A stretch of DNA of 15,412 nucleotides from Clostridia bacterium (lineage in GTDB: Bacteria > Bacillota_A > Clostridia > TANB77 > CAG-508). Shown here one piece after another: positions 6,369-15,196 of this stretch. The position numbers and the translations under genes were made by a program. The notes below the pieces were generated by a model. The model searched no databases, was not told the DNA's origin, and worked only from the letters and a program-made list of their open reading frames with translations. The DNA lies in contig JAAWCC010000166.1 of assembly GCA_022792975.1 (NCBI GenBank), positions 1-15,412 of the forward strand, written 5' to 3'. Within the stretch, counting starts at the first letter, position 1, and each line of letters opens with the position of its first letter.

Positions 6369-6410
6369 TGAGACAAAAATTGGAAAAAATATTAATAAAA
6401 GAAAGCTTTT

Positions 6411-6448
6411 GTGCTTAGACAAATTTTGACAAATGTCTTGCACTTTTT
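6411..6448 (+). terminator. Intrinsic terminator of murI, overlapping the next promoter
   Basis: GTGC-TT-AGACA (6411-6421) pairs with TGTCT-T-GCAC (6434-6443) and is followed by TTTTT (6444-6448). The 3' arm contains the -35 box of the promoter for the downstream gene, so termination and initiation share sequence. Confidence 0.6.
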
Positions 6449-6466
6449 ATTGCTTTATGATATATT
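6438..6466 (+). promoter_or_regulatory. Promoter of the sugar transferase gene
   Basis: A TTGCAC -35 box (6438-6443), 17-bp spacer and TATATT -10 box (6461-6466) with an extended-10 TG at 6458-6459. Transcription would start close to the TAGGAG ribosome binding site of the gene at 6486. Confidence 0.6.
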
Positions 6467-6485
6467 ATCATAAATAGGAGAGAAT

Positions 6486-7169
6486 ATGTCAAACGGAGAG
6501 AATGTTAATAATATAAGCATGAATATAAAGATACAAGAAAGTAATAGTGTAAATATATATAAGATTTGTAAAAGGGCTATGGATATTCTTATTGCAATAA
6601 TCGGAGTGATTGTACTTTGCCCAATTGTTATAGTAGTTTTTATTGCAAATAAAATTGAGGGAGATAAAGGACCTATATTTTTCATGCAAAAAAGAATTGG
6701 TGAGAATGGAAGGCTTTTTAGGTTATATAAGTTTAGGACAATGGTTGTTGATGCTGATAAAATTTTGATGAAGAAGCTCAAAAATGATAAGGAATTTAGA
6801 GAGAAATATTTGAATTATAGAAAAGTTGAAAATGATGAGAGAATTACTAAGGTTGGTAGCTTTTTGAGAAAGACAAGCTTAGATGAATTCCCTCAATTTA
6901 TTAATGTACTAAAAGGAGAAATGAGTTTTGTTGGTCCTAGACCATATCTTAATAGAGAAAAGAAGGATATGGGGGAGTATTATAACTATATTATTAAATG
7001 CAAACCTGGAATTACTGGACTTTGGCAGGTTTCTGGAAGAAGCCAGAATACTTTTAAAGAAAGGCTAAAACTTGATTTGGAGTATTATAATAATAGGGGA
7101 TTATGGTATGATATAAAGATAATTTTTAAAACTGTACTTTCTGTGTTTAAAAAGGAAGGAGCAATGTAG
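6486..7169 (+). CDS. Polyprenyl-phosphate sugar-1-phosphate transferase
   Basis: Initiating glycosyltransferase of the bacterial sugar transferase family (WcaJ/PglC-like): it moves a sugar-1-phosphate from a nucleotide sugar to undecaprenyl phosphate at the inner membrane face, starting a capsule, exopolysaccharide or glycoprotein glycan. It has 227 aa, the size of the short catalytic form. Residues about 33-56 form one hydrophobic membrane or re-entrant helix (MDILIAIIGVIVLCPIVIVV). Family motifs follow: KFRTM, a TSLDEFPQ block, GEMSFVGPRPY, KPGITGLWQVSGR and a C-terminal DLEYYN. ATG 6486 follows AGGAG. CGG occurs twice (6494, 6602) but only out of frame (AAC-GGA, ATC-GGA), and no shift is needed. 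The sugar substrate cannot be told from sequence. Confidence 0.93.
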   Translation: MSNGENVNNISMNIKIQESNSVNIYKICKRAMDILIAIIGVIVLCPIVIVVFIANKIEGDKGPIFFMQKRIGENGRLFRLYKFRTMVVDADKILMKKLKNDKEFREKYLNYRKVENDERITKVGSFLRKTSLDEFPQFINVLKGEMSFVGPRPYLNREKKDMGEYYNYIIKCKPGITGLWQVSGRSQNTFKERLKLDLEYYNNRGLWYDIKIIFKTVLSVFKKEGAM

Positions 7170-7179
7170 TTAGAATATG

Positions 7180-7207
7180 ACTCACACTTAAATAGTGTGA
7201 GTTTTTT
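7180..7207 (+). terminator. Intrinsic terminator of the sugar transferase gene
   Basis: ACTCACACT (7180-7188) pairs perfectly with AGTGTGAGT (7194-7202) around TAAAT, followed by a T run to 7207. It separates the sugar transferase from the cas operon. Confidence 0.92.
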
Positions 7208-7261
7208 GTTCTTCTACAAGTCGGGTTATTGTAAATAATATATTTATATTGGATAAAAATA

Positions 7262-7290
7262 TTGACAAGATTATAATTGAATAATATAAT
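7262..7290 (+). promoter_or_regulatory. Consensus sigma-A promoter of the cas operon
   Basis: Perfect TTGACA (7262-7267), 17-bp spacer, perfect TATAAT (7285-7290), with a second TATAAT at 7291-7296. Such a match predicts strong constitutive transcription unless a repressor intervenes. Confidence 0.88.
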
Positions 7291-7296
7291 TATAAT

Positions 7297-7494
7297 GAAA
7301 TTAGATATATAACATTTCATTTTGTATCTATTATGAGTGCAGACTATGCAAAATGTTTTTTTAATTAAATTAGTTAAAGATATAATTTAAAAAGATTTGA
7401 ATGTAAATATATAAATATATTATTTGATTTCAAAAGAACAATATAAGTAATTTAGAATGTAGTCTAAATATTATAAAAGAAAGGGGGCGATAAA
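7297..7494 (+). promoter_or_regulatory. Leader of about 200 nt before cas6
   Basis: The distance from the predicted transcription start to the cas6 ATG is unusually long. It is very AT-rich and holds no ORF, no CRISPR repeat and no strong hairpin that I can see. It ends with AAAGGGGGCG as ribosome binding site. It may hold binding sites for a regulator or be a degenerate array leader. Confidence 0.45.
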
Positions 7495-8219
7495 ATGCGT
7501 CTGAAGTTGGATTTTGAACTCGAGAAGCCAGAATTAGATATAGATTATAGAAGATGTTTAATTAGTTTCATAAAACACAGTATTCAAGAATATGATCAAA
7601 ATTTATTTGAAGATTTATATGAAAAAGGCAAAACAAAGAAGAAGACTTATACTTACTCAACAATACTAAATCATCCAAAATTTGAAGAAAATAATATTGA
7701 ACTTGGCGGAACAGGATTTTATATAATATTTAGCGGGTATAATTATGCATATTTGCTTCATTTATATAATGCCTTCCTAAAGCAGAAACATAAAGTATTT
7801 CATTTGAATCAAAATTCTATGAAATTAACTAAAGTAACAGTACTTAGGGAGAATAATATAAGCACAAATAGTATAAATATAAAGATGTCTTCTCCTATCT
7901 GTGTTAGAAATCACGATAGAGAAACTAAAAAAGATATGTATTATTCTTTTGAGAAGGAAGAAGAGTTCAATAAGTATATAAGAATAAATATTTTAGAACA
8001 AATGAAAGAAGAAGGGTTAGATAGTAGCTTGTTAGAAGGATTTAGTATTGAACCTATAAATGCTAGAAAAGCTATTGTTAAGGTATATGAGTACAGCATA
8101 GAGTGTTCGATTGGTACATTTATATTAACAGGAAATACAGAGCTTTTAAATTATTTATATAAAAGTGGAATTGGAACAAAGAAAGGATGTCGGGTTCCGG
8201 ACTATTTGATGTAATTTAG
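7495..8219 (+). CDS. cas6: CRISPR endoribonuclease Cas6, read through two CGG +1 shifts
   Basis: Cleaves the repeat stem of pre-crRNA and in type I-B usually stays on the crRNA 3' handle. ATG 7495 follows GGGGGCG. Segments 7495-8190, 8192-8197 and 8199-8216 give 240 aa, typical for Cas6. The ferredoxin-like fold is suggested by LKLDFELEKP at the start, the central SPICVRNHDR block with YYSFEKEEEFNKYI, and the C-terminal glycine-rich loop. Read plainly, the end is KKGCRVPDYLM, which lacks that loop. With the C skipped at 8191 and 8198 it becomes KKGCGFGLFDVI, the family ending. Two other CGG (7707, 7734) are out of frame. I cannot name the catalytic residue, which varies in Cas6. Confidence 0.9.
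8191..8201 (+). other. Two CGG +1 recoding sites (cas6)
   Basis: TGT-[C]GGG-TTC-[C]GGA-CTA. The second CGG is in frame only after the first shift. Together they create the GFG motif of the Cas6 glycine-rich loop and move the stop from 8212 to 8217. Confidence 0.88.
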
Positions 8220-8233
8220 GGAAAGGAGGAAAG

Positions 8234-9872
8234 ATGGATAAGATAGAGATAAGACTTAATAACTTTTTATTCAACAGTGGAGTACTAGGATTTTACAAGA
8301 TAATTGAAAATGTAGGAAAGACAGAATTAATAGAAGAAATCCGGAAATATGCTCGAGGTAGATACAAAAGTATTCGAGGGCTTTGAGAGAGATTATATTA
8401 AAACAATGTTAGATATTTTTGGAAAGGATACTAGATGGTTTAGTATAACAGAAAAAAAGGAAAGAATAGAAAACCTTAATCTAACTGATGAAAAAGAATT
8501 AAAGGAGCTAGAAGAATTTTATAAATTCTTGAAAAAATCTTTGGAAAGTGCTAGTTATAAAGCTGGATTTGAAATTGCAAAGAGTAAAGATGATGAAAAT
8601 CCATATGAATATATTGAACAGATTAAGTCAGTCAAGACAAATGATTCAATGAAGAAAAACTCAATAAAGATAATTGATTATTTGAAGAAGCATAAAGAGA
8701 TATATTGCATGAAGGATATAATGTATAACAAAATTAACATGTTTTGGGAAAACGTTGCTTTTTTAAATAGAAATGCAAATACGAAGGATATAGAAGAAGA
8801 ATATAAAAAAACATTTGTAGTACCTGTATTAGAATATCTAAAAAATAGTAAAAAGAGTGACTATAATTGCATTGAGTGTTCAAATATGGTAAGCAAGAGT
8901 GAGGCTACATCTATGAGCTGGCTTAAAGATGTTGGTGTAGATATAAACAGAAAAAAATCAGGCTTTTGGAATTTCGTGGAAGATACATTTTTATGTCCAG
9001 TATGTAGTTTAATATATTCATGTGCTCCTCTTGGGTTTTACATATTGGGAAGAGAAAGCATATTTATTAATCAGAACAACAATATGAAAATGTTAAGAAA
9101 GGAAAATGCCCAAATTGAGCCACATTTAAAAAATCAAGAAAATAATATAGAACACAGTATTTTCTTAATTATGATTGAACAGTTTAAAGAGTTATCAATG
9201 GGGAAAATTGCAGATAACGAAATCCATAATATACAAGTTATAAAAAGAACAACAGTTGGAGATAAAATTGCATATGAATTTACTACAATATCTAAAGAGA
9301 AACTTAGGATTTTTAAAGAGAATATTAATAGCTTCGAAAAAATATTAGGAAAAAAAATATATATAAATGACGATTACATAAATATTTATGAACAAGTTAT
9401 GAGTAACTTTTTAAATAACAGAAATCAGTATGAGCTTTTGTATATTTTAACTAATGCAGAAGTAAATAATTCAATTAATACAAGTTACAAAAGATATATA
9501 CTAGATATACAAATAAATAGCATGGGAGGTTTAAAGATGGAGGAAAAAAAGGAAATTTCCACACTTGAAGAAAAGATACTATGGGCTGGAAGAGAACTAA
9601 AAAAGAAGCATCTTAATAGAGAAAATGCAAATAAGCTTAGGGCATACGTGTTACAGCTTACAAACAGTTTAAGAACAAATAATCCAGAACTTTTTATGGA
9701 TATAGTTACAAGAATGTATGGAGGCTTAAGTGAAGACATACCATATGCAAATGCTTTTGCAAAAATGCTAACAGATAGTAAATATTTTAGATGTTTAGGA
9801 TATGCATATGTAATAGGATTAGAGGCATATGTTGGAGATAATGATAAGGAGGGAAATAGAAATGAAGAATAA
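8234..9872 (+). CDS. cas8b: Type I-B Cascade large subunit Cas8b, read through one CGG +1 shift
   Basis: Large subunit that recognises the PAM and recruits Cas3. ATG 8234 follows AAAGGAGGAAAG. Segments 8234-8341 and 8343-9869 give 545 aa. The N-terminal 36 residues (MDKIEIRLNNFLFNSG then LGFYKIIENVG) would end at a stop near 8385 without the shift. With the C of CGG 8342 skipped they run into IEEIGNMLEVDTKVFEGF. Two CxxC pairs (CIEC about 212-215, CPVC about 254-257) form the zinc-finger-like motif of Cas8b/Cst1 proteins. The C-terminal 111 residues are the helical small-subunit region with its own internal start (9537). The gene overlaps cas7 by 11 nt. The subtype (Cst1-like) is inferred mainly from neighbours. 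Confidence 0.88.
8342..8345 (+). other. CGG +1 recoding site (cas8b)
   Basis: Read as ATC-[C]GGA-AAT. It joins a 36-codon ORF with an ideal ribosome binding site to the 509-codon body. The body has no ribosome binding site of its own before its first ATG (8349). Confidence 0.88.
9537..9872 (+). CDS. cas11: Internal start for Cascade small subunit Cas11
   Basis: ATG 9537 lies in frame inside cas8b and is preceded by a strong ribosome binding site, GGGAGGT, 6-7 nt upstream (about 9525-9530). The product would be 111 aa, charged and helical (ILWAGRELKKKHLNRENANK, LFMDIVTRMYGG), the size and character of small subunits. Separate production of Cas11 from an internal start in cas8 is known in types I-B, I-C and I-D. 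The placement and ribosome binding site strongly suggest the same here. Confidence 0.75.
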   Translation: MEEKKEISTLEEKILWAGRELKKKHLNRENANKLRAYVLQLTNSLRTNNPELFMDIVTRMYGGLSEDIPYANAFAKMLTDSKYFRCLGYAYVIGLEAYVGDNDKEGNRNEE

Positions 9873-10722
9873 AGGATTAACAATTACATTAATTATAGAT
9901 GCAAACAGTGCAAATTATGGAGAAGGTTTTGGTAATATAACAACGCTTAAAAAATTAACGAGAGGAGATGGAAATTCATATTCATATATTTCAAGACAAG
10001 CTTTAAGATATAATATAGTAGAACAATTAGGATATGACAATACTCCTGTAAAAGAGAATGGAAAGGGAAGTAAGAAGGTGGTTCAGTTTGACCCAAATGC
10101 TACAATTGCAGATTATCCTGAGATTGACTTGTTTGGATATATGAAGACGAGAGAGGGAGGAGCAGATACGCGTAATGCAGTTGTGAGATTGAGTAATGCT
10201 ATTTCATTAGAAGAATATAATAGTGATTTAGATTATTTAACAAATGCAGGATTGGCTAAAAGAGGTGGACTAGGTAACTCTATTGCACAAAGTGAAATAC
10301 ATAAATCTCTATATTCATATACAGTAACAATTGATTTAGACAAAATAGGAGTAGATGGAGAAATAGATTTGCCAGAAGAAGTAAAGAAGAAAAGAGTAAA
10401 GGAATTATTGAAAACAATAGAATTCTTATATAGAGATATTAAAGGAAGAAGAGAAAATTTGTCTCCAATATTTGTTATCGGAGGAATTTATAATAGGAAA
10501 AACCCATATTTTGAAAATAGGATTGAATTAGATAAAACTATGCTTAAAACAAGTATTATTACGGAAATTTTAAATTCAGATGAGGATATAAAGAATAATA
10601 CGATGGTTGGGTATTTAGAGGGCAGTTTATCTAATAATGACATGATAAAAGAGGAGCTAAAGCCTATTAAAATACATGAATTCTTTGAAAAGCTAATTAA
10701 TAAAATCGAGGAGGAATGTTAG
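9862..10722 (+). CDS. cas7: Cascade backbone subunit Cas7 (Cst2/DevR family)
   Basis: Multi-copy subunit that coats the crRNA spacer and cleaves or kinks nothing itself in type I. It has 286 aa. ATG 9862 follows AAGGAGGG by 7-8 nt and overlaps the cas8b stop; the upstream ATG at 9829 lacks a good site. The start, GLTITLIIDANSANYGEG, with the RRM-like beta strand and NSANYG loop, and the segment SYSYISRQALRYNI are typical of Cas7/DevR proteins. The region around FGYMKTREGG is the usual acidic and glycine-rich insertion. CGG occurs at 10479 and 10562, out of frame (ATC-GGA, ACG-GAA), and translation needs no shift. Confidence 0.92.
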   Translation: MKNKGLTITLIIDANSANYGEGFGNITTLKKLTRGDGNSYSYISRQALRYNIVEQLGYDNTPVKENGKGSKKVVQFDPNATIADYPEIDLFGYMKTREGGADTRNAVVRLSNAISLEEYNSDLDYLTNAGLAKRGGLGNSIAQSEIHKSLYSYTVTIDLDKIGVDGEIDLPEEVKKKRVKELLKTIEFLYRDIKGRRENLSPIFVIGGIYNRKNPYFENRIELDKTMLKTSIITEILNSDEDIKNNTMVGYLEGSLSNNDMIKEELKPIKIHEFFEKLINKIEEEC

Positions 10723-10726
10723 ATAA

Positions 10727-11449
<723 letters not shown>

Positions 11450-11467
11450 TTCTATATGGGAGGATAT

Positions 11468-13684
11468 ATGGAGAATGAATATTTGGCAAAAACAGGAGAT
11501 AAAAAGACAATAAAGGAGCATACTGAGGATTTGCTTAGACAATATAATATTCTGAAGACCATATATCCTCACATTTTATGTGAGGATGAGTGGGAAATTT
11601 TAGAATATGCAATAAAATTTCATGATTTAGGTAAGATTAATTCAAAGTTTCAAAATAAATTATACAAGGCTTTAAAATATGAGGAAAGAATAGAAGAATA
11701 TAATTCTAGCGCAGAAGAAGTGCCTCATAATTTTTTAAGCCCGTTTTTTATAGATGGGCTAGAATTTGAAAAATTATATAAAAAGCCGAATACGGATGCT
11801 TTAGTGTCCGCTGTATATTACCATCATGATAGGGAGTATTTTGAATATGATAAGGCTGAGGTTAAAGAAGAATTAAACAAACAGATACAAGGGATTGGTG
11901 ATTTCTATGGATTAGAGAAGCTGGCTGCAAGACAACGATTTAGTAAGTATCTTTTAAGTACAAAGGGAGAAGCAATAAAAGATAGAAAGTATATTATGAT
12001 AAAGGGGCTTTTAAACAAATTAGATTATGTTGCTAGTTTGGATAAAAATGGAGTAGATGTAGAAGAAACAGTTAAGGATAATGGTAAAAGTGTCGCAGAT
12101 AATATTAGAGAATTGGTAGAGAAAAATTTTAATGGAGAATATAGAGAAGTACAAGCTTATATGAAGGAAAGAGAAAATGAGAATATTATAGTTGTATCAC
12201 CATGTGGAAGTGGAAAGACGGAGGCTGCACTTTTATGGATAGGAGGTAAGAAGGCCTTTTATACTTTGCCATTAAAGGTTTCAATTAATGCAATTTATGA
12301 GAGAGTACATGATAAAATAGGATATAGAAAAGCCTTACTTTTACATTCTGATGCTTTCCAATATTATTCAGATAGCTCTCGAGAAGAAGCAAATATAAAT
12401 GCGTATAGTAGGGCAAAAAGGCTAAGTTCACCATTAATCATAACTACTGTTGACCAAATATTTAAAATAGTATTTAGATATAATGGATATGAAGAAATTT
12501 TAGCGACTCTTAGTTATTCAAAGGTGGTAATTGATGAAATTCAAATGTATTCACCAGATATGATAGCATATATCTTAATTGGATTAAAAATGATAACAGA
12601 TATAGGAGGAAAGTTTGCAATAATGACAGCAACCTTCCCACCAATATTATATGACTTTTTGGATTATTTAAAAGTTCCATATGTTAGGCAAAGTAGATAC
12701 TTTAAGCCTAATATAGAAAAAAGACATAAATTAGAAGTAATCAGAGATTCAGATATAGATATGGATAAAGTACGAGAACTTGGAAGTAAACAGAAGGTTT
12801 TAGTTATTGTTAATACAATTAAGAAGGCGCAGGATTTATATGAGAATTTAAGAGGAGAAAATGTTTTTTTGTTACATAGTCATTATATAAAAAATCACAG
12901 AAAAGCATTAGAAGGAAGCATTTTGGAGTTCACAAATAGAGATATTAATGCAGAAGCTGGCATTTGGATATCTACACAGATAGTTGAGGCAAGCTTAGAT
13001 ATTGACTTTGATGTTTTGCTTACAGAAATGAGCTCACTTGATAGCATTTTTCAAAGAATGGGAAGAGTATTTAGAAGTAGAGAGTATATTGGAGAGCTAC
13101 CTAATATATATGTGTATGATAATAAAAATGGTGTGCCTCATATAATTAATCGTGACATATATGATTTTTCTATTAATGAACTTAGTAAATATAGTGGAAT
13201 GGAAATCTCTGAAGAACTTAAACAGAAAATGATTGAAAGGGTTTTTGATAAGAAAGAGAATAGAAAACTAGAGGATTCGAAATATTATAATGAAATAAAA
13301 GATAATATTAGAGTTTTCAAAGATATAAATCCATATGAAATGGAAAAGTCTGAGGTAAGGACTGCTTTTAGAAAGATAAATAGTATAAGTCTAATGCCAG
13401 ATAATATATATGAAGCTTTATCTAATACTAGGCAAATTGATGAATGGGAAAGTATACTAAAAGATGCAAATTGTTCAAATGCTGAAAAGTTGGAGGTAAA
13501 GAATACAATCAATGAATATGTTATAAATGTTACAAATGGGATGTGGCTTGAACATGATAATCAAGAACTATTTTTTAAAGGAAGTAATGTTTTTAGAACT
13601 AGATATATTTATGAATTTAATCAAGATAGACTTGAAGGGAGAGGATTAATTATGAAGGTTGAGGAAGAAAACAATGTGTTATGA
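11468..13684 (+). CDS. cas3: Helicase-nuclease Cas3 (HD plus DExH fusion)
   Basis: Recruited by Cascade, it nicks and degrades the displaced DNA strand 3' to 5' using ATP. It has 738 aa from ATG 11468, chosen because GGGAGG lies just before it; ATG 11456 has no site. The HD nuclease domain holds His18, His52-Asp53 (FHDLGK), a HNFLSPFF segment and the YYHHD block. The helicase has Walker A CGSGKT (about 246-251), DEIQ (about 356-359), TAT (387-389) and motif VI QRMGRVFR (529-536). It overlaps cas4 by 11 nt. CGG at 11793 and 12219 is out of frame. All catalytic motifs are intact. Confidence 0.95.
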   Translation: MENEYLAKTGDKKTIKEHTEDLLRQYNILKTIYPHILCEDEWEILEYAIKFHDLGKINSKFQNKLYKALKYEERIEEYNSSAEEVPHNFLSPFFIDGLEFEKLYKKPNTDALVSAVYYHHDREYFEYDKAEVKEELNKQIQGIGDFYGLEKLAARQRFSKYLLSTKGEAIKDRKYIMIKGLLNKLDYVASLDKNGVDVEETVKDNGKSVADNIRELVEKNFNGEYREVQAYMKERENENIIVVSPCGSGKTEAALLWIGGKKAFYTLPLKVSINAIYERVHDKIGYRKALLLHSDAFQYYSDSSREEANINAYSRAKRLSSPLIITTVDQIFKIVFRYNGYEEILATLSYSKVVIDEIQMYSPDMIAYILIGLKMITDIGGKFAIMTATFPPILYDFLDYLKVPYVRQSRYFKPNIEKRHKLEVIRDSDIDMDKVRELGSKQKVLVIVNTIKKAQDLYENLRGENVFLLHSHYIKNHRKALEGSILEFTNRDINAEAGIWISTQIVEASLDIDFDVLLTEMSSLDSIFQRMGRVFRSREYIGELPNIYVYDNKNGVPHIINRDIYDFSINELSKYSGMEISEELKQKMIERVFDKKENRKLEDSKYYNEIKDNIRVFKDINPYEMEKSEVRTAFRKINSISLMPDNIYEALSNTRQIDEWESILKDANCSNAEKLEVKNTINEYVINVTNGMWLEHDNQELFFKGSNVFRTRYIYEFNQDRLEGRGLIMKVEEENNVL

Positions 13685-14189
13685 TTATCAAGATAAGTTT
13701 CAAAATATAACAGGAATGATGATATATTATTATTTTTTGTGTACAAAAAAACTATGGTATTTTATGAATGAACTTAGTATGGAGCAAAATAGTGAACTCG
13801 TAAGTATTGGGAAAATATTAGATGAAACAAGCTATGAAAGAGAGAAGAAGAATGTTTTGATTGATGGAACTATTAATGTAGATTTTATTGATAATGGAAT
13901 GGTTTTACATGAAGTGAAGAAGACTAAAGCAATAGAGGAAGCGGGAATCTGGCAGATTAAGTATTATATGTACTATTTGGATAGCAAGGGAGTCAATAAT
14001 ATTACTGCTGAGATAGATTATCCGCTTTTGAGGGAGAAGAAAGAGGTGTTTTTAGAGGAAGAAGACAGAAATACTATTGATAACGCTATTCAAAATATAC
14101 GTGAGATAATAAAAAGTGAGAAACCACCTATGATAAATCAGGATAGAAAATGCAAGAAATGTTCTTATTTTGATTTATGTTATGTGTAG
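13674..14189 (+). CDS. cas4: CRISPR exonuclease Cas4
   Basis: Fe-S PD-(D/E)xK nuclease that trims and PAM-selects prespacers with Cas1-Cas2. It has 171 aa from ATG 13674 (GAGGAAG ribosome binding site inside the cas3 end; a TTG at 13659 is the alternative). Cluster cysteines are Cys23 (LCTKKLW) and Cys160, Cys163, Cys169 (CKKCSYFDLC). The nuclease core shows VDFID and Glu80-Val-Lys82 (HEVKKT), then a conserved QIKYYMYYL helix. CGG at 13942 is out of frame. It lies 12 nt before cas1, the normal adaptation gene order. Confidence 0.94.
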   Translation: MCYDYQDKFQNITGMMIYYYFLCTKKLWYFMNELSMEQNSELVSIGKILDETSYEREKKNVLIDGTINVDFIDNGMVLHEVKKTKAIEEAGIWQIKYYMYYLDSKGVNNITAEIDYPLLREKKEVFLEEEDRNTIDNAIQNIREIIKSEKPPMINQDRKCKKCSYFDLCYV

Positions 14190-14201
14190 AAGGGAGAGCA
14201 A

Positions 14202-15195
14202 ATGAAGCAATCATATTATTTATATAAAAGTGGTAGAATTCAGAGAAAAGATAATACAGTTGAGATTGTATATGCAGATGGAACTAAAAGGAGTATTCCA
14301 ATTGAGAGAATTGATGATATTTATGTAATGAACGAATTTGATTTTAATACAAAGTTAATTAATTATTTATCTCAATTTGGGATTAATGTACATTTTTTTA
14401 ATTATTATGGCTTCTATACTGGTACTTATTATCCAAAGGAGAGCTTAGTTTCAGGAAAACTATTAATAAAGCAAGTAGAACATTATACAGACTCGGAAAA
14501 GAGAATAGAAATCGCTAAGGCTTTTATAGAAGCAGCATCCTATAATATTTATAGAAACTTGAATTATTATAATAATAGGGGAAAAAACGTAAATGAGTAT
14601 ATGAAGGAAATAGAATTTTTTAGAAATCGGGATAGGATTGTGCAAGGATGTACAAGAATTAATGGGAATTGAAGGTAATATTAGAAAGGTTTATTATGAC
14701 GCTTGGAGGGAGATAATGAATCAAGATTTTGAGTTTGAAAAGAGAATAAAGAATCCACCAGACAATGCAATTAATTCGATAATCTCATATGTAAATACAA
14801 TAATTTATACAAGAGTTTTAAGTGAGATATATAAGACTCAATTAAATCCAACGATAAGTTATTTACACGAACCTTCTGAAAGAAGATTTTCGCTTTGCCT
14901 TGATATTGCAGAGATATTTAAACCAATAATAGGTGATAGATTGATATTTGCAATGATTAATAAAAAACAGATAACTAAAAACGATTTTGAAAAAAATTTG
15001 AACTTTTTATATATTAAAGAAAATACGAGAAAAGAAGTTACAAAAGAGATTGATGCTAGACTACAAACTAAGATAATGCACAAAAAGTTAGGAAGAGAAG
15101 TAAGCTATGAATACTTGATTAGACTTGAAGTTTATAAACTTATAAAGCATCTTATAGAGGGAATACTATATGAAGGGTTTAAAATGTGGTGGTGA
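14202..15195 (+). CDS. cas1: CRISPR integrase Cas1, read through one CGG +1 shift
   Basis: Metal-dependent integrase that inserts new spacers. ATG 14202 follows AAGGGAGAG. Segments 14202-14627 and 14629-15192 give 330 aa, the family length. The N-terminal beta domain (LYKSGRIQRKDNTVEIVY, DDIYVMNEFDFNTKLINYL) is in the first segment. The catalytic helical domain (Glu157 in MGIEGNIRK, His222 in LHEPSERRFS, Asp234 and Glu237 in LDIAEIFKP) is in the second. Without the shift at CGG 14628 the product stops at 14672, before any catalytic residue. The skip yields FRNGIGLCKDVQELMG. Deleting a G instead would give RNRIG, so here the family alignment alone does not prove which base is skipped. Confidence 0.92.
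14628..14631 (+). other. CGG +1 recoding site (cas1)
   Basis: Read as AAT-[C]GGG-ATA. It joins the beta domain to the catalytic domain. The second segment has no ribosome binding site and begins with no strong start, so two separate proteins are unlikely. Confidence 0.87.
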
Positions 15196-15196
15196 T

